In this document: piece by piece, positions 1-5,637 of the stretch | Position numbering within the stretch: position 1 is the first letter of the stretch | Layout of the letters: each line of letters starts with the position of its first letter | Assembly (NCBI GenBank): GCA_021785155.1 | Contig: JAJYGE010000341.1 | Span: 1-6,579 of the forward strand | Source: Planctomycetota bacterium | Lineage (GTDB): Bacteria; Planctomycetota; Phycisphaerae; WQYP01 | Direction: 5' to 3' | Length of the DNA stretch: 6,579 bases | Made by a program: the position numbers and the translations under genes | Notes under the pieces: generated by a model | Told to the model about the DNA's origin: nothing | What the model saw: the letters and a program-made list of their open reading frames with translations, nothing else | Database searches by the model: none

Positions 1-170
1 GATCTAAACTTCCGGGACGCAGGGAATTGCATTCCCAAATTTCGACACTGGCGATTTCTCCTGGCCGGAAACTGGCCGCACAAATTGTCGGGCCGGGCCG
101 CAATGTAGCCGGTCTGGTTAAGGCCGTTATCGAAAAGAAAGAAAAGGAAGCGCCAGCGGCCGCCGCTTGA
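1..170 (+). CDS. rplJ: 50S ribosomal protein L10, C-terminal fragment (5' end outside window)
   Basis: Only the last 55 codons are visible, in the frame that starts at base 3 and ends with TGA at 168-170. The translation begins SKLPGRREL and ends with a charged and alanine-rich tail, KEKEAPAAAA. The LPGRREL motif and the following helix (QIVGPGRNVAGLVKAVIEKK) match the end of L10, where LPSREEL and LVRVLKAIAEKK are usual. L10 anchors L7/L12 dimers to the ribosomal stalk through its C-terminal helix. The next gene, rplL, encodes that partner, which supports the call. The Ala-rich tail beyond the usual end is a small extension. The fragment is short, but identity is fairly secure from motif plus context. 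Confidence 0.85.
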   Translation, partial: SKLPGRRELHSQISTLAISPGRKLAAQIVGPGRNVAGLVKAVIEKKEKEAPAAAA

Positions 171-278
171 GCGAAACGGACGAATTAAAAGCGACTTATT
201 TTGTTTTTTATGTCTTTTGTCATTCATTCAGCCTGCCTGGAGCAGTTAAAACGGGGCGCGTCGCCTTGGCTGGTGGAG

Positions 279-296
279 ACAAGCGAACTTGTGGAG
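279..296 (+). promoter_or_regulatory. rplL ribosome binding site preceded by a small hairpin
   Basis: A GGAG at 293-296 lies 7 nt before the ATG at 304 and fixes the rplL start. Directly upstream, ACAAG (279-283) and CTTGT (288-292) form a perfect 5-bp stem around a CGAA loop, so the stem ends exactly where the Shine-Dalgarno begins. A second GGAG (275-278) lies just before the stem. Whether the hairpin affects L7/L12 output is inference; L12 is made in several copies per L10, so translation tuning here would make sense. Confidence 0.5.
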
Positions 297-303
297 TTTT
301 ACT

Positions 304-699
304 ATGGCAGAATTTGCTGCTGAAATCATGGAACTGGGCGATAAGATTGTTGCCCTCTCGCTGCTGCAGGCTAAACAGCTCAGCGACTATCTGAAGGAAA
401 AGCACGGTATCGAAGCCGCTGCTGGCGGTGGCGTCATGATGGCCGCCCCGGCTGGTGGTGGTGCTGCCGCGGCTCCCGCCGAAGAACAGACTACGTTTGA
501 CGTAGTGCTGAAAGCCCCCGGCGAGAAAACCATTCAGATCATCAAAATTGTCCGCGCGGCCACCAACCTGGGCCTCAAGGAAGCCAAGGACCTGGTCACC
601 GCCGCTCCGAAGGTGGTTAAGGCTGGTGTTGATAAGGCTGAAGCCGAGAAGCTCAAGAAAGAGCTGGAAGCTGAAGGCGCAACGGTCGAACTTAAATAA
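304..699 (+). CDS. rplL: 50S ribosomal protein L7/L12
   Basis: This 131-aa protein is the multicopy stalk protein that recruits elongation and other translational GTPases to the ribosome. Residues 1-36 form the N-terminal dimerisation and L10-binding domain ([18 protein letters not shown]). Residues 38-61 are the flexible hinge, rich in Ala, Gly and Pro. Residues 63-131 form the globular C-terminal domain, with the conserved factor-binding helix GLKEAKDLV at 90-98 and the ending GATVELK. The length is close to the family norm, slightly long in the hinge. The start at 304 is chosen because it gives the family N-terminus and has GGAG 7 nt upstream; an in-frame TTG at 289 would add five unlikely residues. 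It lies 133 nt after rplJ and is followed by a strong terminator rather than rpoB. Confidence 0.98.
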   Translation: MAEFAAEIMELGDKIVALSLLQAKQLSDYLKEKHGIEAAAGGGVMMAAPAGGGAAAAPAEEQTTFDVVLKAPGEKTIQIIKIVRAATNLGLKEAKDLVTAAPKVVKAGVDKAEAEKLKKELEAEGATVELK

Positions 700-756
700 G
701 TTCGCCTTAACTACGGCATTGGTCGCTTATTAGTGAAGAAACCAGTCCAAACAATG

Positions 757-793
757 AAAGGCTGGCGATCCGCAATGGATCGCCAGCCTTTTT
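757..793 (+). terminator. Intrinsic terminator after rplL, shared with the convergent gene
   Basis: A perfect 15-bp inverted repeat (757-771 with 777-791) closes on the 5-nt loop GCAAT and runs into TTTTT (789-793), then ATTTAA. This is a textbook rho-independent terminator for plus-strand rplJ-rplL transcription. On the minus strand the same stem follows directly after the TAA (796-798) of the convergent 138-aa gene, with a weaker T-rich exit (TTTCATTGTTT). It probably works in both directions, more strongly for rplL. Confidence 0.93.
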
Positions 794-795
794 AT

Positions 796-1212
796 TTAAT
801 CCGGGCAAATGTGCAACTCACCGGTCGTTTGGCCGCAGAGAAAGCGGCAAAATGTTGGTTTGGTAATTTCATCGGGCGAATGGCCAGTATCGTCTTCAAG
901 GGCCACGTTGAATGACTCAATTTGGGCGTAATGGCCAAGCGTATCTAATACCGCCAATGGGATTTGCTCATCTGCATCACTGTAAATGGCGACTTCCCAA
1001 GCTGTAAATAGGCACCCCGCCAAAGCCGGGGCGACTGGCATTTCCGTGGCGATCAGCGTCCGAAAATCAGGCAATGCCGCCACAAATCGCGCCCCATCAG
1101 GCGGTTGCTCACATGGCCCCTGGCACTGCCAGATATAACCTTCCACCATCCATTGCCGGGTCAGCATTGGAACAGACAAAACATATTGACTTTCGCGTTT
1201 GGTCAAATTCAT
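796..1212 (-). CDS. Hypothetical protein, 138 aa, cysteine-containing
   Basis: I do not recognise this protein. Its ATG (1210-1212) overlaps the lysA stop TGA (1209-1211) in an ATGA arrangement, typical of translational coupling, so it is very likely a real gene at the end of the rplK-lysA transcript. The stop TAA sits against the shared terminator. The sequence has no signal peptide and no clear membrane helix. It has six cysteines: C30 and C34 (CQGPC), C67, C122 and C126 (CRFLC), and C136. The two CxxxC pairs and the C-terminal CPD could bind a metal, but spacing alone does not show it. Two aromatic-rich stretches (QWMVEGYIWQC and CLFTAWEVAIYSD) suggest a small folded alpha/beta domain. No function is proposed. 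Confidence 0.8.
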   Translation of the reverse strand: MNLTKRESQYVLSVPMLTRQWMVEGYIWQCQGPCEQPPDGARFVAALPDFRTLIATEMPVAPALAGCLFTAWEVAIYSDADEQIPLAVLDTLGHYAQIESFNVALEDDTGHSPDEITKPTFCRFLCGQTTGELHICPD

Positions 1213-2489
1213 AATTCCGGGGCAATTAAATCATCGTAGGTTTCGCGCCGCCGGATAATCCGCCAGGTTTTTCCATCCACCAGAACCTCTGCGGCACGCG
1301 GACGGGCATTGTATTGGCTGCTCATCGCAAAACCATACGCACCGGCTGAAAATACCGCCAGCAGATCACCGCGTTTGGTGGTCGGCAAATAACGATCTTT
1401 TGCCAGATAATCTCCACTTTCGCATACCGGCCCGACGATGTCCACTTTTTCATCGCCCGCCGTTCGCAGCGTGCTTTGACGATTATCGGGAGCGGAGCAA
1501 CCGCTGACATCCACCGGCCAGATGAAATGATAGCTTTCATAAAGCGTCGGACGAATCAGATCATTCATGGCCGCATCGACAATGGTAAATTTCTTACTAC
1601 CCCCCTGCTTGCTGTATTGCACCCGCGTAACCAAAATGCCCGCATTGCAGGAGATAGACCGCCCCGGTTCCAGGATAATGCGGAGTTTGCGGTCTTTAAG
1701 CAGTGGAATAATGGCGGCGGCATAATCCGCCGCCGATGGGGCCTCGTTACCCTCATAAAATGCGGCAAAGCCACCGCCAATATCCAGCGTATCAATATGA
1801 ATATTCCGGCCCGCCAAACGGTCGATCAACGCCAGAGCCTTGGTAATGGCATCAACATACGGTTGTGTTGATTTAATCGGTGAACCAATATGCAGATGCA
1901 ACGCACTTAACCGGGCATGTTTCGCAGCAGAGGCCTGTATATAAAATGATTCCGCACGGTCGATATCCACGCCGAATTTTGTTTCTTTCTTCCCCGTGAG
2001 CGTCTTCTGGTGCGTACCGACGCTGCTGACATCCGGATTGACCCTCAACGCGCCTTGCGCGGTAAGTTTTTTCGCCCCGGCCAGCCGATCCAGATTCCAA
2101 AATTCTTCTTCGCTTTCAATATTAAACCAGCCAATGCGGGCATCCAAGGCTTCATTGATCTCCTGATCGGTTTTGCCCACGCCGGCAAAGACGATCATTT
2201 TCCCGTCCGCCTCGGCTTTCAGAGCACGGAATAGTTCCCCACCGGAGACCACATCGAAACCGCTTCCGCGTGCCTGAAGCGCCCGAAGAATGGCCAGATT
2301 CCCACAAGATTTGATGGAATAGCAGATCAGCGGATTGAGCGGCGCAAACGCCCCGGCAATGCGGTCAAAATGGGTAAGTAATGTTGTCTGGCTGTAAATA
2401 TATGTCGGTGTGCCGGTTTTTTCCACGATGTCCCGCACCGCAACGAGCTCACAATGCAATTGGCTATCTATATATTGAAAATTGTCCAT
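1209..2489 (-). CDS. lysA: Diaminopimelate decarboxylase
   Basis: This 426-aa PLP enzyme of fold type III should convert meso-2,6-diaminopimelate to L-lysine in the cytoplasm, the last step of lysine biosynthesis. Visible motifs in order are YSIKSC (57-62; K60 is the predicted Schiff-base lysine), FDVVSGGEL (78-86), KFGVD (171-175), HLHIGS (198-203), the phosphate-binding GGGF (238-241), EPGR (274-277), MNDLIRP.LY (308-317), GPVCESGD (353-360; C356 and E357 lie in the active site in trans) and GAYG (383-386), followed by MSSQYNARPR. The length matches the family. GPVCESGD and HIGS favour LysA over arginine or ornithine decarboxylases. The ATG at 2489 has only a weak GGA-type site about 9 nt upstream. 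A 44-nt gap separates it from the upstream isomerase-like gene, and its stop overlaps the next start. LysA is not usually part of the rplK operon. Confidence 0.95.
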   Translation of the reverse strand: MDNFQYIDSQLHCELVAVRDIVEKTGTPTYIYSQTTLLTHFDRIAGAFAPLNPLICYSIKSCGNLAILRALQARGSGFDVVSGGELFRALKAEADGKMIVFAGVGKTDQEINEALDARIGWFNIESEEEFWNLDRLAGAKKLTAQGALRVNPDVSSVGTHQKTLTGKKETKFGVDIDRAESFYIQASAAKHARLSALHLHIGSPIKSTQPYVDAITKALALIDRLAGRNIHIDTLDIGGGFAAFYEGNEAPSAADYAAAIIPLLKDRKLRIILEPGRSISCNAGILVTRVQYSKQGGSKKFTIVDAAMNDLIRPTLYESYHFIWPVDVSGCSAPDNRQSTLRTAGDEKVDIVGPVCESGDYLAKDRYLPTTKRGDLLAVFSAGAYGFAMSSQYNARPRAAEVLVDGKTWRIIRRRETYDDLIAPEL

Positions 2490-2533
2490 TGTTTTTTCCG
2501 ATTTCTAACGCCCGCCCCGGCGCGGCGGCAAGC

Positions 2534-3355
2534 CTAGATAAACTGCTGCAGAAAAGCGAAAGCCTCGTCCGCCGCCTCCCGTGCCGTGGTTTCATACGGA
2601 TACAATTCCACCGTAGCCCATCCCTTATAATCCGCCTGCTTGAATGCCGCAAAAATGGAGGTCCAATCCATGGCACCGCGACCGGGAATAAGGTGCTGAT
2701 GCACGCGACTTGAGGCGATGTCTTCCAGATGCACATGCGCAACCCATGGATGACATTTTAAAAATGACTCAGCCGGGTTTTCACCGACACAAAAAAGATG
2801 CCCAAGATCACAATTCATCCGCAGATGCGGGTGATTCACCCGTTGGAGAAATTCCACACACTGGTCCGTGGTTTCGATCAAAAGCCGGGGCTCAGGTTCC
2901 ACCATCAGCACGACATTGAATTGCTGCGCCACCGGCAGAACCTGTATTAAACCATTTTGATACAGCGCCAGTGCATCTTCGCGGGCCATACCATCAAGCG
3001 GGCCACCCGGTTCCAGTGAAATGGTTTTCGCCCCTAATGCCGCCGCCATGCGAATGCAGTTTTCGGTATGACGAATTCGCTTCTCCCGCAATGCGGGATC
3101 TTTCTCTATCCAGGATGGATGAAGTGTGTCGCCGATGGCGAAAAAGGTAAATGCATTAATATTGGATATGCGAAGCTTCAGCGAATCCAATTGCCGACGC
3201 AACTCCGCAACGCGCAGATCCGGCATGTGCGGAGGATATGCGTGCGGAACATCGGCCATGATTTCCACGCCGCCATAGCCCGCGGCGGCAATGGAATCAA
3301 CGGCTTCTTCCAGCGATGTTTTTTTGAAAGCGTTGGTGGAAAAGGCAAGCTTCAT
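2534..3355 (-). CDS. Sugar phosphate isomerase/epimerase-like TIM-barrel protein
   Basis: This 273-aa protein belongs to the xylose isomerase-like TIM-barrel (AP endonuclease 2) superfamily, whose members bind divalent metal and act on sugars, cyclitols or related substrates. Likely metal ligands in family-like positions are E153 (MVEPEP), D183 with H186 (NCDLGH), H209 (HVHLED) and E250 (VELYPYE). The N-terminus MKLAFSTNAF and the motif GYGGVEIM fit strand 1 and helix 1 of the barrel. I chose ATG 3355 over the longer upstream frame because this start gives the family N-terminus and lies 1 nt beyond the rplK stop; the extra 23 residues would overlap rplK. A GGAA inside the end of rplK can serve as binding site, so translation is probably coupled to L11. 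The substrate cannot be told from sequence, and a link to lysA chemistry is not shown. Confidence 0.85.
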   Translation of the reverse strand: MKLAFSTNAFKKTSLEEAVDSIAAAGYGGVEIMADVPHAYPPHMPDLRVAELRRQLDSLKLRISNINAFTFFAIGDTLHPSWIEKDPALREKRIRHTENCIRMAAALGAKTISLEPGGPLDGMAREDALALYQNGLIQVLPVAQQFNVVLMVEPEPRLLIETTDQCVEFLQRVNHPHLRMNCDLGHLFCVGENPAESFLKCHPWVAHVHLEDIASSRVHQHLIPGRGAMDWTSIFAAFKQADYKGWATVELYPYETTAREAADEAFAFLQQFI

Positions 3356-3356
3356 T

Positions 3357-3788
3357 TTATTCCGCGATTTCAACACCCATCGAACGCGCGGAACCGGCAA
3401 GAATTTTCTCGGCGGATTCAACACTGGATGCGTTCAAGTCAGGTAATTTCTCCTGGGCAAGTTTTCGCAGTTGCACTTTCGTAAGCTTGCCGATCTTGTT
3501 TTTGTTCGGCTCACCACTGCCCTTCTCCAGCCCCAGAATATCTTTGATCATCACGGATGCCGGCGGTGTCTTGATGACAAAATCAAATGAACGGTCCGTG
3601 TAAACCGTGACCTCCACGCCCACGACTTTACCCTTCAGAGCGGCGGTCGCAGCGTTGAAGCGTTGAATGAACTGGCCAGGGTTCACGCCATTAGCGCCCA
3701 ATACCGGCCCAATCGGTGGGGCTGGTGTGGCGGTGCCACCGGGAGCCTGCATCTTGAATCTCTTGGCGATTTCCTTAACCTTAGCCAT
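3357..3788 (-). CDS. rplK: 50S ribosomal protein L11
   Basis: This 143-aa protein binds the GTPase-associated region of 23S rRNA and, with L10 and L12, forms the stalk base. The N-terminal domain carries the conserved proline-rich segment PAPPIGP (22-28) and GANGVN. The linker shows TVYTDRSFDFVIKTPPA. The C-terminal rRNA-binding domain has GLEKGSGEPNK, the helix LRKLAQEKLPDLNA and the ending GSARSMGVE. Length is normal. ATG 3788 is supported by GAGG at 3797-3800, 8 nt upstream. The gene is separated from nusG by a small membrane-protein gene and has its own candidate promoter. The usual next gene, rplA, does not follow; an isomerase-like gene does. Confidence 0.98.
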   Translation of the reverse strand: MAKVKEIAKRFKMQAPGGTATPAPPIGPVLGANGVNPGQFIQRFNAATAALKGKVVGVEVTVYTDRSFDFVIKTPPASVMIKDILGLEKGSGEPNKNKIGKLTKVQLRKLAQEKLPDLNASSVESAEKILAGSARSMGVEIAE

Positions 3789-3812
3789 AGCTTAAACCTC
3801 AATAATCCTGTA

Positions 3813-3842
3813 CGTATACCAAAATACTTGTTTCACTGAAAA
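3813..3842 (-). promoter_or_regulatory. Candidate promoter for rplK and downstream genes
   Basis: On the minus strand TTTTCA (3842-3837; 4 of 6 matches to the consensus -35) is followed after 18 nt by TATACG (3818-3813), preceded by TGG, which forms an extended -10. Transcription would begin near 3806, giving a leader of under 20 nt with the rplK ribosome binding site just inside. The same TTTTCA hexamer occurs in the candidate rpmG promoter. This is judged by eye against the housekeeping sigma consensus. Confidence 0.4.
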
Positions 3843-3866
3843 GCCCGCACCGGACACAACCGATGC
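3839..3866 (-). terminator. Possible weak terminator after the 125-aa membrane gene
   Basis: On the minus strand GCATCGG (3866-3860) pairs with CCGGTGC (3853-3847) over a 6-nt loop. This gives 7 bp including one G·U, followed by GGGC and TTTT (3842-3839). It lies just after the stop at 3871-3873. The T-tract is short and set off by four bases, so any termination would be partial. It also overlaps the -35 of the candidate rplK promoter. Confidence 0.3.
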
Positions 3867-3870
3867 ACAA

Positions 3871-4248
3871 TCAACCCTCAGCATTCGTCCTTTGAACCAC
3901 CCTTACATTTCTCCGGCCATCTGTGGCCACCCAACGTTGAGAAAGCGATGGCTTATTTGCTTCCGCGCTGGACTTACGTCGAAAGCTTCTTACGGCAATT
4001 ATCAGAAGCGACAGCAAGCCAAGCACCAGTACCGCCGCAATCGCCACCACCGTAAGCAGTAATCCTACCATAACCAGCGGTATGAGCACCACAATACAAC
4101 CCGCAATCCACAGCCATTTGCCCAGTGTAGTTTTTGGCACCAGGCGGCGCGGCGGCGAAGCGGCAATTTCGGAATCAGCAAGTAAATTCATCGCAGCACG
4201 TATTATTTCTTTCTCCCGATGCGGAAACACCAACGAAGCGTATTCCAT
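3871..4248 (-). CDS. Small membrane protein of unknown function, 125 aa
   Basis: I do not recognise a family. A soluble N-terminal part (1-44) ends in a basic patch (PRRLVPKTTLGK). It is followed by a long hydrophobic stretch, residues 45-86, best read as two transmembrane helices in a tight hairpin (about 45-65 and 67-86). A basic tail (RSFRRK, then residues 93-125) follows. The positive-inside rule would place both ends in the cytoplasm. It lies between nusG and rplK, where no gene is usual, with gaps of 84 and 82 nt on either side. A perfect -10 hexamer lies about 20-30 nt upstream. The start at ATG 4248 has GAAGG 10 nt upstream; ATG 4191 (M20) is an alternative with no visible binding site. 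A real gene is likely, the function unknown. Confidence 0.72.
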   Translation of the reverse strand: MEYASLVFPHREKEIIRAAMNLLADSEIAASPPRRLVPKTTLGKWLWIAGCIVVLIPLVMVGLLLTVVAIAAVLVLGLLSLLIIAVRSFRRKSSAEANKPSLSQRWVATDGRRNVRVVQRTNAEG

Positions 4249-4274
4249 TCCGGGCAGGCCTTCACAACACCTTC

Positions 4275-4303
4275 ATTATAGCCCCGGAATGTTCCCAAAC
4301 ATT
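4275..4303 (-). promoter_or_regulatory. Candidate promoter -10 with overlapping palindrome
   Basis: The minus strand carries a perfect TATAAT at 4280-4275, placing a start near 4268 and a 20-nt leader for the 125-aa membrane gene. No good -35 lies at 16-18 nt. The -35 region is instead occupied by a 16-bp palindrome, AATGTT-N4-AACATT (4288-4303). A site with a perfect -10, a poor -35 and a palindrome there is a common arrangement for a regulator-bound promoter, but no regulator is identified. The palindrome could also form a small RNA hairpin in nusG read-through transcripts. Confidence 0.4.
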
Positions 4304-4332
4304 GCCGCGGAGGAACGCCCATTCTACAGAAT

Positions 4333-4926
4333 CTATTGCACCTTTTCCAACTGCCAATATTCCAGCTCCAACGGTGTAGCGCGACCGAAAATGGTTACAA
4401 TCACGCGAACCATACCCTTGTCCGGGAAAATCTCGTCCACCATACCCTCGAAATTTTCGAATGGACCTTCCCTGACCTTGACCGCATCACCCTTGAGGAA
4501 CTCCACTTTCACCGCTGGACCGGCTTCCGGCTTCTCTGCATCGGCAATGAGCTTTTCAACTTCTTTGGATGCCATGCGATCCGGTTTGTTTTTATGACCG
4601 ATAAAATCGCCGGCACCCGCAGTTTCTTTGAAAACGTACCACGCCCGTTCGGGAATAGTACCGTCGGAATTCAATTCCATTTCAACAAAGACATAACCGG
4701 GATAGGTTTTATTCTCGGCAACTTTTTGCTGCCCGGCTTTGACCTTTTTGACTCGCTCGCGCGGCACCAGCAGTCTGCCGATAATGTCCGTAAGATTTTC
4801 CGCCTTTACTTTGCGTTCCAGCGTGTCACGAACCTGGTCTTCCTTATTGGAAGCGACCTTCAGCACACACCAGTGTTTTGTAGAAGATTCGGTCACTTGA
4901 CGCTCCGTAATTTGTTGAGTGCTCAT
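4333..4926 (-). CDS. nusG: Transcription termination/antitermination factor NusG
   Basis: This 197-aa protein binds RNA polymerase through its NGN domain and links it to Rho or to the ribosome through its KOW domain. After a 16-residue polar leader, the NGN domain runs from HWCVLKVASNKED (18-30) through LLVPRERV (52-59) and the signature NKTYPGYVFVEME (72-84) to about 125. A short linker leads to the KOW domain (about 143-197): KGDAVKVREGPFENFEG, then IFGRATPLELEYWQLEKV. Length is normal for NusG. It lies 65 nt after secE, the classic pairing, and has no strong Shine-Dalgarno at ATG 4926 (GGCGAA only), so coupling with secE translation or a non-canonical start is possible. The reverse strand holds a long open frame here that is only a shadow. 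Confidence 0.97.
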   Translation of the reverse strand: MSTQQITERQVTESSTKHWCVLKVASNKEDQVRDTLERKVKAENLTDIIGRLLVPRERVKKVKAGQQKVAENKTYPGYVFVEMELNSDGTIPERAWYVFKETAGAGDFIGHKNKPDRMASKEVEKLIADAEKPEAGPAVKVEFLKGDAVKVREGPFENFEGMVDEIFPDKGMVRVIVTIFGRATPLELEYWQLEKVQ

Positions 4927-4991
4927 TTCGCCAAAAATTGCCGCCGGAATTAAACCGCCGACACTTCAAAATCGATACGGACAATCCCGCA

Positions 4992-5381
4992 TCATCTGAT
5001 CACATGAATCGCGCGGAACAACCACACGAAAAACGTATCCACCAGCCACAACATAAATGCCATTCCCAGCGTGGATAGCACGACCAGCCGCGTGGCTCGA
5101 ATCACAGCCTGGCGAGTTGGCCAAACCACTTTGCGCATTTCACTTTCCGTCAGGATCATAAAATCCGCAAGGTTTGGGCGGTTCACCACATAAAAGCAGA
5201 ACAATGCCCCCAGCGAACCGACAAGCACAACCATAATCATCTTGGAATAGGCGGGGGCCAAGGGCATAAACGTGTTTTTAATCCACAGAATACCCAAAGC
5301 AATCAGCAGGCCCAGGCCAATGACCGTGCCTAAGCGAACCCACTTGCCCTGCCCTTTTTTATATATATTGAAGAAAGACAA
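4992..5381 (-). CDS. secE: Preprotein translocase subunit SecE
   Basis: SecE is an essential inner-membrane subunit that clamps SecY in the protein-export channel. The family hallmark is LTESEMRKVVWPTRQ (77-91, counted from the start used here): the amphipathic helix followed by the last membrane helix (about 99-122). Two further hydrophobic segments precede it (about 15-33 and 48-66), so this is the long three-helix form as in E. coli, not the short one-helix form. There is no ATG near the N-terminus. I place the start at TTG 5381-5379 because GGAG (5391-5388) lies 6 nt upstream; a TTG at 5387 would abut that site directly and gives a 131-aa product. The gene follows tRNA-Trp and precedes nusG. 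Confidence 0.94.
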   Translation of the reverse strand: MSFFNIYKKGQGKWVRLGTVIGLGLLIALGILWIKNTFMPLAPAYSKMIMVVLVGSLGALFCFYVVNRPNLADFMILTESEMRKVVWPTRQAVIRATRLVVLSTLGMAFMLWLVDTFFVWLFRAIHVIR

Positions 5382-5387
5382 AACCAA

Positions 5388-5391
5388 CTCC
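5388..5391 (-). promoter_or_regulatory. secE ribosome binding site selecting a TTG start
   Basis: GGAG on the minus strand at 5391-5388 is directly followed by TTG GTT TTG. The first TTG has zero spacing and the second has 6 nt, so the second (5381) is the better start. Confidence 0.6.
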
Positions 5392-5526
5392 AGATTTCAC
5401 TGCAACGGAAGGGTTATACACCCGGACATTCTGCGACCGTTTTACCAGCTCTGCCAAGCCGTGCCCTGAATCTTCCGCAACACATTCAACACGTTTCGTT
5501 GAAAGATTAAGGAACCTCGCAAACAA

Positions 5527-5599
5527 CACGGCAGGCAGGAGTTGAACCTGCAACCCCCGGTTTTGGAGACCGGTGCTCTGCCAATTGAGCTACTGCCGT
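5527..5599 (-). tRNA. trnW: tRNA-Trp (anticodon CCA)
   Basis: The minus strand folds into a full cloverleaf of 73 nt. The acceptor stem is ACGGCAG (5599-5593) with CTGCCGT (5534-5528), with discriminator G at 5527 as expected for Trp. The D arm reads AGCTCAATTGGCAGAGC. The anticodon stem is CCGGT/ACCGG around loop CTCCAAA, with anticodon CCA at 5566-5564. The T arm contains GGTTCAACTCC. The 3' CCA is not encoded (GTTG follows). It lies 38 nt after rpmG and about 140 nt before secE, the common tuf-tRNA-Trp-secE arrangement, so it is probably cut out of the rpmG-secE transcript by RNases. Confidence 0.97.
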
Positions 5600-5637
5600 A
5601 AGTGCCTTCAACATTTGTCCGGACCGGTTCCGAACAA

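Noticed and set aside
217..251. Possible promoter between rplJ and rplL starting from TTGTCA
   Set aside because: No acceptable -10 occurs 16-18 nt downstream; the nearest AT-rich hexamer is over 20 nt away.
2512..2528. GC-rich hairpin CCGCC/GGCGG just before lysA as a terminator
   Set aside because: Only 5 bp with no T-tract on the minus strand, and it lies between two genes that look co-transcribed.
3356..3424. 23-residue N-terminal extension of the isomerase-like gene
   Set aside because: It would overlap rplK in another frame; the ATG at 3355 gives the family N-terminus and sits 1 nt after the rplK stop.
3068..3484. Plus-strand open frame of 138 aa
   Set aside because: It runs antisense across the rplK and isomerase-like genes, with no ribosome binding site or recognisable motif.
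4336..4953. Long open frame (205 aa) on the plus strand
   Set aside because: It lies antisense to nusG, has no family features, and is explained by the codon composition of nusG, which is clearly coding.
5485..5503. 6-bp hairpin TTCAAC/GTTGAA in the tRNA-secE spacer as a terminator
   Set aside because: It is AT-rich, short and has no T-tract; at most it is a minor processing site.
5359..5553. Minus-strand open frame of 64 aa between secE and tRNA-Trp
   Set aside because: It overlaps both the tRNA and the secE start in another frame and has no recognisable features.
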